From Marinobacter lipolyticus (GTDB taxonomy: Bacteria > Pseudomonadota > Gammaproteobacteria > Pseudomonadales > Oleiphilaceae), in NCBI RefSeq assembly GCF_018424605.1, contig NZ_QTKT01000003.1, forward strand, positions 310,001 through 374,000: 64,000 nucleotides of DNA, in the 5' to 3' direction. Numbering within the stretch: position 1 is the first letter of the stretch; each line of letters starts with the position of its first letter. The position numbers were made by a program, and so were the translations under genes. Positions 58,338 through 64,000 of the stretch are shown here, in pieces. The notes under the pieces are model-generated. The model was not told the DNA's origin. It saw only the letters and a program-made list of their open reading frames with translations, and did no database searches.

Positions 58338-59333
58338 ATGAGTAAATCTGAAAGGCTGGGACCGTCTCCGACCATGACACCGAACGGCGAAACGGATTCC
58401 CTGGTCGGGTTGTACTTCAGGGATGCGTCCCGCTACGAATTACTGGGTGACAAGGGCGAGCGCCGGCTGGTACGCCAGCTTACCCGCTGCTACCGGGTGA
58501 TTGCCCACGAGCTGGCGTTGCCGGACGACACGCCGCAAACCTACCGCGAGATCGTCGGCAGTCTTGGCGATGCCTGTGCCTTCTCGACCCGTTGCCGACG
58601 CGCCTTTCATCTGGCCCGGGCCTGCCGTGCCCGGCTGGTGGAAAGCAATTTGCGGCTGGCGGTGCATATAGCCCGCCGTTATGGCCATCACGGGATCGCC
58701 ATGGCGGACCTTATTCAGGACGCCAATGTGGGGCTGATCAAGGCGGTGGAACGCTTTGACCCGACCAAAGGCTTCCGTTTTTCCACCTACGCCTACTGGT
58801 GGATCAGTGAGGAGGTCAAGCGCTGCCTACAGCGGGGTACGCGTCTGGTTCACACCCCGGAAAACGTGGTGGAGGAGATCCGCCAGCTGCGCCGGGTGTC
58901 CATGCAGTTGCATCAGGATCTCGGTCGCGCACCGCTGCAGAGCGAACTGGCCCGGGAGATGGAGGCGTCGCCGTCACGGATCGGCGAGCTCAGAGCACTG
59001 GCCAGTCGGGAGGTATCGGTGGATTCGCCGGTGTCCGACAGCACGGGCATCACACTGGGGGACAGTCTCAGTGCCGGCGAGCAGATGGCGCCGGAGCATT
59101 TCATGGCGCAACGGGACCGCAACCGGTACCTGACGGGCATACTCGCGCAGCTGAGTGAACGGGAGCAGGCGGTGCTGGCGCGCCGCTTCGGCCTGGGCCG
59201 GCCCGAGCCGGAAACCCTGCAGATCATTTCCGACGACCTGGGCATCAGCCGCGAACGGGTGCGGCAGATTGAGAAAGGGGCGATTCGCAAGCTGCAGGCC
59301 AGCCTTGGCGTTGACCAAGTCAGTGGGCGGTGA
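58338..59333 (+). CDS. group-2 RNA polymerase sigma factor (RpoS-like, divergent)
   Basis: A 331-residue sigma-70-type factor lacking region 1.1. Region 2 (ADLIQDANVGLIKAVERFDPTKGFRFSTYAYWW) is intact for core binding and melting, and region 4.2 (ISDDLGISRERVRQIEKGA) for the -35. In region 2.4 the usual WWIRQAIT/WWIRQTIE reads WWISEEVK, replacing residues that contact the -12 base in RpoD (Q437, T440). It is therefore likely a specialised sigma. The ATG at 58338 has only a weak CGGA site; a later ATG at 58374 is possible. It follows the ect operon. Confidence 0.85.
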   Translation: MSKSERLGPSPTMTPNGETDSLVGLYFRDASRYELLGDKGERRLVRQLTRCYRVIAHELALPDDTPQTYREIVGSLGDACAFSTRCRRAFHLARACRARLVESNLRLAVHIARRYGHHGIAMADLIQDANVGLIKAVERFDPTKGFRFSTYAYWWISEEVKRCLQRGTRLVHTPENVVEEIRQLRRVSMQLHQDLGRAPLQSELAREMEASPSRIGELRALASREVSVDSPVSDSTGITLGDSLSAGEQMAPEHFMAQRDRNRYLTGILAQLSEREQAVLARRFGLGRPEPETLQIISDDLGISRERVRQIEKGAIRKLQASLGVDQVSGR

Positions 59334-59769
59334 TAAACCAGGCGCCTGCGGCCACCTGACAGGCCAGCACAACGGACGTCAGGCCGAGCCGCAGCCGCAG
59401 GTACCAGGTGGGCCAGTAACCCCGCATCCAGCGTGCGTCCACCATGTACAGCGCCAGGAACGCGGTGGTGTACAGCGCAATCTGCCAGCGTGTGGTCAGC
59501 AGCAGACCAACCCCGGCGACGACGAAGAAAACCTGACTGAGCACCATGGTGACCAGCGGCGAAAGCGGGTAGCAGCGCTGCTCCAGTTGCATGGCAATGG
59601 GCCAGTAAACCCCCGCCATAAAAGCGAGAATGCCGGCGCTGTACAGATAGAACCAGCCAATGACGTTGTCGCTGAGGGCGGGCATGGAAAACAGGCAGGT
59701 AATCGCGGTCAGAAAGGGAATCAGCCCGAGAACGCCCACCAGAATGGCCAGTCGCGCCACGGCAATCAC
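59320..59769 (-). CDS. DUF3429-type membrane protein
   Basis: A 149-residue protein with five hydrophobic segments (ILVGVLGLIPFLTAITCLF, YLYSAGILAFMAGVYWPIAM, and three more). It resembles DUF3429 proteins of unknown function. Its end overlaps the convergent sigma-factor gene by 14 bp. Its start overlaps the preceding small gene by four bases (ATGA), indicating coupled translation. Confidence 0.75.
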   Translation of the reverse strand: MIAVARLAILVGVLGLIPFLTAITCLFSMPALSDNVIGWFYLYSAGILAFMAGVYWPIAMQLEQRCYPLSPLVTMVLSQVFFVVAGVGLLLTTRWQIALYTTAFLALYMVDARWMRGYWPTWYLRLRLGLTSVVLACQVAAGAWFITAH

Positions 59770-60071
59770 GATTCGCGCCCCTGCACCCGGATTCTCATCG
59801 GCTCGACGGCGGCGGGCTCCATGCCCACCATTTCGTGGTACGCCGAAGCGTGAACCACATCGGTTCGGGCAATACTCAATGCGCCCAGGGCGTCCTGGAT
59901 CTGCCAGCTGCTGCGAAACAGCCGCGTGTTGCCCTTGTTGTCCGACAGGATCATCAGCTGATCGCCGATACGGAGGCGGGCCATATACTGCTGGCCCTCA
60001 ATGGAGAGGATCTCGAGCAGGTCTATCTGGCTGTCACCGCTGTTGACGAGTTGATCGAGGGTTATTCTCAC
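59766..60071 (-). CDS. small conserved protein, DUF6482-like
   Basis: A 101-residue protein from a GTG with GGAG seven bases upstream (the frame is open further up, without coding signs). It opens RITLDQLVNSGDSQIDLLEILSIEGQQYMARLRIG, with a beta-rich centre. It resembles small marine gammaproteobacterial proteins annotated DUF6482; I am only moderately sure. It overlaps the DUF3429 start. Confidence 0.65.
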   Translation of the reverse strand: MRITLDQLVNSGDSQIDLLEILSIEGQQYMARLRIGDQLMILSDNKGNTRLFRSSWQIQDALGALSIARTDVVHASAYHEMVGMEPAAVEPMRIRVQGRES

Positions 60072-60130
60072 CGTGGTGCTCCGGGCGTGGAATGTTACCG
60101 AAGGGTTTACGAGCCCCCGCAGTAATAAGA

Positions 60131-60712
60131 TCAATCGCCCAGTTTGCGGCAGACCTCGTGCTGGGGGCAGCCCACCAGATGATCGTTCACCATGCCGGTG
60201 GCCTGCATGAAGGCGTAGACGATGGTGGGGCCGACAAAATTGAACCCGGCTTTTTTCAGCGCCCGTGACATGGCTTCCGCCTCGGCGGTGGTGACCGGCA
60301 CGTCGGCAAAGGCCTGCCAGCGGTTCTGAATCGGCCTGCCATCCACGAAGTCCCAGAGAAACTCACTGAAATCCCGACCTTGTTCCTTCAGCTCGAGAAA
60401 GCTGCGGGCATTGCGGATGATGGACCGGACTTTCAGCCGATTACGGATAATCGCCGGGTTGGCCAGCAATTCCTCGACCTTGCGCTCGTCGTAGCGGGCG
60501 ATTTGCTGGGGATCGAAGTGGTCGTAAGCCTCGCGGTAGCCCTGCTGTTTGCGCAGGATGGTGATCCAGCTCAGGCCCGCCTGCTGACCGTCCAGGCACA
60601 GTTTCTCGAACAGTGCGTACTCGTCGTACTCCGGACGACCCCAGACGGTGTCGTGATAATGCACGTACAACGGGTCGGTGCCGCACCAGGGGCAGCGGTT
60701 GGGGTCTTCCAT
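60131..60712 (-). CDS. tag: DNA-3-methyladenine glycosylase I
   Basis: A 193-residue protein matching Tag over its full length. The opening DPNRCPWCGTDPLYVHYHDTVWGRP and a late VNDHLVGCPQHEVC hold the zinc-binding cysteine/histidine residues. SWITILRKQQGYREAYDHFD is family-typical. It removes 3-methyladenine from DNA in base excision repair. It overlaps the phosphopantetheinyl transferase stop by one base. Confidence 0.95.
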   Translation of the reverse strand: MEDPNRCPWCGTDPLYVHYHDTVWGRPEYDEYALFEKLCLDGQQAGLSWITILRKQQGYREAYDHFDPQQIARYDERKVEELLANPAIIRNRLKVRSIIRNARSFLELKEQGRDFSEFLWDFVDGRPIQNRWQAFADVPVTTAEAEAMSRALKKAGFNFVGPTIVYAFMQATGMVNDHLVGCPQHEVCRKLGD

Positions 60713-61485
60713 CAGGCCTCCTTGTGATGATCGGTGGCGGGGCTCACCGCCTGGTGCCAGCTCAGGGCCAGCCGGTCAGACTCGGACCGGGGGCTGTCCA
60801 GCGCAAGGCTGGGCGGAATCTCGCGCAGCAGGTGACCCTGTGGCAGCACCCATCGCTCGTGGTGATAGACAAGGGTTACCAGAAATCCCGCAATGATCCC
60901 GCTGGCGGCCTGCCAGCCGGTCTCGTCCCGATCACCCTGCAAGCGGAAGTCTGGGCCCACCTGCAGCGTTTGCAGATTGCCGGCAATGCCCCGGCCGGTG
61001 GCTTTCAGCCAGGCCTCCTTGAGTGTCCAGACCCGCAGGAAATCCTGCTGGCAATCGTTCGCCAGCAGCCAGTCCTGTTCGGCGGGCGTGAACCAGCGCC
61101 GCACCACTTTCTGCCATTGCGGGTGCCGGTCCAGCGGTTCGATATCCAGCCCCAGGCCCGGCTGGGCGCCGACGGCGCAGGCAGAGAGCTGTTTGCTGTG
61201 GCTCAAAGATAGGTGCCAGCCCTGCGGCTGGTCGGACGCCGTGGGGCGCCCGGCTACCGGCCTGCAATCCGCCGCGGGGCAGCCGGCACTGTGGGCAATG
61301 GCCTGGCGTAACAACCAGCGGCTGCTCAGGTACTCCCGCCGGCGGGGGCCGGCGAACCGGGCCACGGTGGCCTGTTCGTAATCGGTGAGCCAGGTGGGGG
61401 CCGCAAGCCCGTCTGTTTCTGGCTCACGGCACAGCCAGATGGTTGGCGCGCCGTCAGGGCTGCAAGCGCTGGATGTGCCAGCCAT
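60712..61485 (-). CDS. 4'-phosphopantetheinyl transferase (Sfp type)
   Basis: A 257-residue transferase with the two-motif core: GLDIEPLDRHPQ (metal-binding Asp and Glu) and FLRVWTLKEAWLKATGRGI (WxxKEA). HLSLSHSKQLSACAVG supplies the CoA-binding histidine. It attaches phosphopantetheine from CoA to carrier proteins of fatty-acid, polyketide or peptide synthesis. It overlaps pdxH by 32 bp; no synthase gene is near. Confidence 0.9.
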   Translation of the reverse strand: MAGTSSACSPDGAPTIWLCREPETDGLAAPTWLTDYEQATVARFAGPRRREYLSSRWLLRQAIAHSAGCPAADCRPVAGRPTASDQPQGWHLSLSHSKQLSACAVGAQPGLGLDIEPLDRHPQWQKVVRRWFTPAEQDWLLANDCQQDFLRVWTLKEAWLKATGRGIAGNLQTLQVGPDFRLQGDRDETGWQAASGIIAGFLVTLVYHHERWVLPQGHLLREIPPSLALDSPRSESDRLALSWHQAVSPATDHHKEA

Positions 61486-62089
61486 CGGCTTCCCTTACAT
61501 ACTCGAAACGGTCATGGAGCCGGCTGGGGCGGCCCTGCCAGAACTCGATACGCTGTGGTACCACCCGGTAACCGCCCCAGAAGCTGGGTAACGGCACCTC
61601 GCCGTTACCGAATTTCTGTTTTATTTCCGCCACTTTCTGTTCCAGCAGCCCCCGTGACGTAATCACCCTGCTCTGCTCCGAGACCCAGGCGCCAATCTGG
61701 CTGCCTCGGGGGCGTGAGGCAAAATAACGCAGGGATTCGGCCTTGCTGACCCGCTCCACGCTTCCCTGGATACGCACCTGCCGGTTCAGCCCGATCCACG
61801 GGAACAGCAGCGCGGCCTGCGGATTCTGCTCCATTTCCCGGGCCTTGCGGCTGCCGTAGTTGGTGTAGAACACAAAACCCTGGTCATCAAAGTACTTCAG
61901 CAACACCGTGCGCAGGTCCGGCATGGCGTCACTGCCGGCGGTCGCCAGTGACATGGCGTTGGGCTCCAGAATGCCGGCGTCCCGGGCGTCTTCGAACCAG
62001 AGGTGGAACTGGCGGATCGGATTTTCATCCAGGGCGTCACGATCGAGGCCTTCGCTCTCGAAATCCCGGCGCATGTCACTGATGTCCAT
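61454..62089 (-). CDS. pdxH: pyridoxamine 5'-phosphate oxidase
   Basis: A 211-residue FMN enzyme of the standard PdxH length, with the blocks AMSLATAGSDAMPDLRTVLLK, GFVFYTNYGSRKAREM, the FMN contacts, PRGSQIGAWVSEQS and a C-terminal FWQGRPSRLHDRFEY. It makes pyridoxal phosphate, the cofactor also needed by EctB (no direct link implied). The ATG is preceded by AGGA. First gene of a likely pdxH-PPTase-tag transcript. Confidence 0.95.
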   Translation of the reverse strand: MDISDMRRDFESEGLDRDALDENPIRQFHLWFEDARDAGILEPNAMSLATAGSDAMPDLRTVLLKYFDDQGFVFYTNYGSRKAREMEQNPQAALLFPWIGLNRQVRIQGSVERVSKAESLRYFASRPRGSQIGAWVSEQSRVITSRGLLEQKVAEIKQKFGNGEVPLPSFWGGYRVVPQRIEFWQGRPSRLHDRFEYVREADGWHIQRLQP

Positions 62090-62179
62090 CTGGCGAATCC
62101 TGTCGTTGTGGGCGACTCTTCAGTTATATTGAAAGCATCACCTTGATACGGTGGTCTATTCTTTCAGGATTGGCGAGTG

Positions 62180-64000
62180 ATGGAAACCAGCGGACAGCAA
62201 TCAGGGAGCGCGGGCGTGGCCAAGACAAAAGCGGCAAAACCAATGTACCGGAGAATCTCGTTCTGGCTGGTGGTGCTGGTGGCGATTTATGCGCTGGCCG
62301 GGTTTCTGCTGTTGCCGTGGTGGCTGGAACGCGTGCTTCCGCAACAGCTGGAACAGCGCATGGGCTGGCAGGCCCGGATTGGCGACATCCGTACCAACCC
62401 GTTCCGCCTGAGCGTTGATGCCCGCGAGCTGAGCGCCGATGACCGCAGCGGTGAGAAAGTGCTGGGGTTTGACCGTTTGCACATGAACGTCGGCTTCTGG
62501 CGGCTGTTCACCGGGGTGATCGGGTTGCAGTCGGTTGAGCTTGACGAGCCGTTTATCCGTGCCGACCTGCTGGAGGATTACCGTGTCAATTTCGCCAGGG
62601 ACTGGCAGCAGGCCAACAGCGACCAGCCCGCCGCCGACGCGGCCGACGAGCCCTCGCCCCCTCCCCGGCTCTATCTTGGGCAGCTGACCGTCTCTGGCGG
62701 CGAGCTGCTGTTTCGCGATTTCACCCAGTCGGAGCCGGCCAGCTTCCGCTTTGAACCGCTCGATCTGCAGTTGAGCGATCTGGCAACCTGGCAACGGGAG
62801 GGGGATCAGAGCAGTTACCAGTTGCAGGCGGCCCTGGGCGAGCAGACCCTGTCATGGCAAGGCGAGCTCAGTATTAACCCGCTCTATTCCCGCGGCATCC
62901 TGCGCATTGCTGATCTGGACCACGCCACCGTCGGACATTTCATCCGGCCCTATGTGCCGTACGACCTTCGGGGCGGCAACGTCACGATCAGCACCGGTTA
63001 CGAATTGCGTGTGGAAGAGCAGCTGTTGCTGAGTACCTCGGACGGGGTGCTGGAACTGGAAAACCTGACACTGGCCACCGATGGCGATCGGGAGTCGGCG
63101 GCCCTGTCTACCGGCCGCCTGGCAGTTGATCAGATCCGTTTCGGGCTGACCCGCCGCACCGCCGACGTGGGGGTGGTCACCGTTGAAGGACTGGACCTGG
63201 CGGTGGAACGAAACGCCGATGGCGTCATTGACTGGCTGGCGCCCTGGCAACAGGCCAACGGGGAGGCGGATAACGCCGACGCTCCGCAAGACGACAGCGG
63301 CAGCGCCGCGTTCCAGTGGTCAGTGGCCGGTGTGGAGGTGACGGGCAGCCGCATCCTGTGGCGGGATCTGCAGCCGGATGCGCCGGTGGAACTGGCAGCC
63401 ACCGAGCTGTCGCTGACCCTGGGGGCGCTCAGCGATGAGCTGGAAGAGCCGGTGGACTATCGCCTGCAGGGATCGCTGACCGAAGGCGGATCGCTGGGGG
63501 TGCAGGGACAATTGACTTTGCAGCCGTTTACCCTGGAGGCCGGGCTGAACGCCGCCACCATTGATCTGGCTGTGTTTGGCCCCTACATCCGGCAGCTGGC
63601 CAACCTGGAAATTCGCAGCGCCCGCCTGACCCTCGACGGCAATCTCGATCTGGATGGTCAGCAGGCGCCATTGACCGGAACCTTCAATGGCACCGGTGAG
63701 ATTACCGGCCTTGATGTCACCCTGCCGGACTCCGACGAACCGCTGGTCAACTGGCAAACCCTGCGGTTGGCGCCGGTGGCCTACAACGTGCATCCGGCGC
63801 GGTTGGAGATCGGCACGGTGACCCTGAGTGAGCCGTCGGTTAACGTGGTGCGTGGGGACGACGGGCTTCACAACCTCGAACGTATCATCCGCGCCTCGGA
63901 TGACAGCGACCCCCCGGAGGGGGGCGAAGACAGCGGCGAGCAGGAGTTCATTTTCCGTATTGAGCAGTTCCTGCTGGAAAACGGCGAAGTGTCTTATACC
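62180..64000 (+). CDS. AsmA/DUF748-like membrane-anchored protein, N-terminal part
   Basis: The frame stays open from the ATG at 62180 to the window end (607 codons, no stop). A basic N-terminus precedes one membrane helix (FWLVVLVAIYALAGFLLLPWW). A long periplasmic region follows with DUF748-type repeats (RIGDIRTNPFRLSVDARELSA; QLTVSGGELLFRDF; RPYVPYDLRGGNVTISTGY). AsmA-like and DUF748 proteins are thought to bridge lipids between membranes. Two acidic, Asp/Glu-rich linkers appear (near DAADEPSPPP and DSDPPEGGEDSGEQ). The start has only a weak ribosome site. Confidence 0.85.
   Translation, partial: METSGQQSGSAGVAKTKAAKPMYRRISFWLVVLVAIYALAGFLLLPWWLERVLPQQLEQRMGWQARIGDIRTNPFRLSVDARELSADDRSGEKVLGFDRLHMNVGFWRLFTGVIGLQSVELDEPFIRADLLEDYRVNFARDWQQANSDQPAADAADEPSPPPRLYLGQLTVSGGELLFRDFTQSEPASFRFEPLDLQLSDLATWQREGDQSSYQLQAALGEQTLSWQGELSINPLYSRGILRIADLDHATVGHFIRPYVPYDLRGGNVTISTGYELRVEEQLLLSTSDGVLELENLTLATDGDRESAALSTGRLAVDQIRFGLTRRTADVGVVTVEGLDLAVERNADGVIDWLAPWQQANGEADNADAPQDDSGSAAFQWSVAGVEVTGSRILWRDLQPDAPVELAATELSLTLGALSDELEEPVDYRLQGSLTEGGSLGVQGQLTLQPFTLEAGLNAATIDLAVFGPYIRQLANLEIRSARLTLDGNLDLDGQQAPLTGTFNGTGEITGLDVTLPDSDEPLVNWQTLRLAPVAYNVHPARLEIGTVTLSEPSVNVVRGDDGLHNLERIIRASDDSDPPEGGEDSGEQEFIFRIEQFLLENGEVSYT

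Overview
The window reads as chromosome of a GC-rich, marine or halophilic gammaproteobacterium. The closest general match I can suggest is a Marinobacter-like organism, inferred from gene content alone. Pointers are an ectoine operon with its own aspartokinase, a monomeric isocitrate dehydrogenase, an OprI/Lpp-type alanine-zipper lipoprotein, a TRAP transporter joined to ketone-body genes, and dense two-component and c-di-GMP signalling. I see no phage, transposase, integrase, plasmid backbone, CRISPR array or rRNA operon. Genes are densely packed on both strands. The first and last genes are cut by the window edges.

Layout. 1-4.4 kb: an operon for uptake and use of 3-hydroxybutyrate/acetoacetate (TRAP permeases, bdhA, aacS). 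4.5-8.5 kb: a shortened phospholipase-D-like lipoprotein, a frameshifted octahaem cytochrome c with TPR tail, and a lipoprotein. 8.8-15 kb: icd with a strong terminator, ybaK, a PAS-GGDEF cyclase, a serine hydrolase and small unknowns. 15-21 kb: a lipoprotein, then a large hybrid histidine kinase, a membrane protein and a CheY-like regulator. 21-24 kb: a terminator-rich gap that may hold a small RNA, an exonuclease, and queC-queE. 24-32.4 kb: AraC, hydrolase, secreted nuclease, WYL regulator, two MFS exporters and MarR. 32.5-38 kb: a manganese riboswitch with its GDT1-type exporter, then an envelope block (L,D-transpeptidase, NfeD, slipin, Lpp, second L,D-transpeptidase). 38-46 kb: nhaP2, tRNA-Gly(CCC), ndh, TetR and assorted enzymes. 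45-48.3 kb: an amino-acid ABC operon ending in an ADP-ribosylglycohydrolase.

48.7-54.5 kb is the least conventional region. A TVP38-type membrane domain fused to a flavin disulfide reductase overlaps a radical SAM gene, which is followed by a sodium:solute symporter and a metallophosphoesterase. The 301-bp gap inside this run holds two very long, nearly perfect palindromes. They share the same inner core but have unrelated outer arms. I know of no described system with this gene set and cannot assign its substrate.

54.6-59.3 kb: ectA, ectB and the ectoine-type aspartokinase behind a good sigma-70 promoter, but with no ectC. A group-2 sigma factor with altered promoter-recognition residues follows. 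59.3-64 kb: two small unknowns, tag, a phosphopantetheinyl transferase, pdxH and the start of an AsmA/DUF748-like protein.

All calls come from reading the sequence and from memory of protein families. No database search was run.
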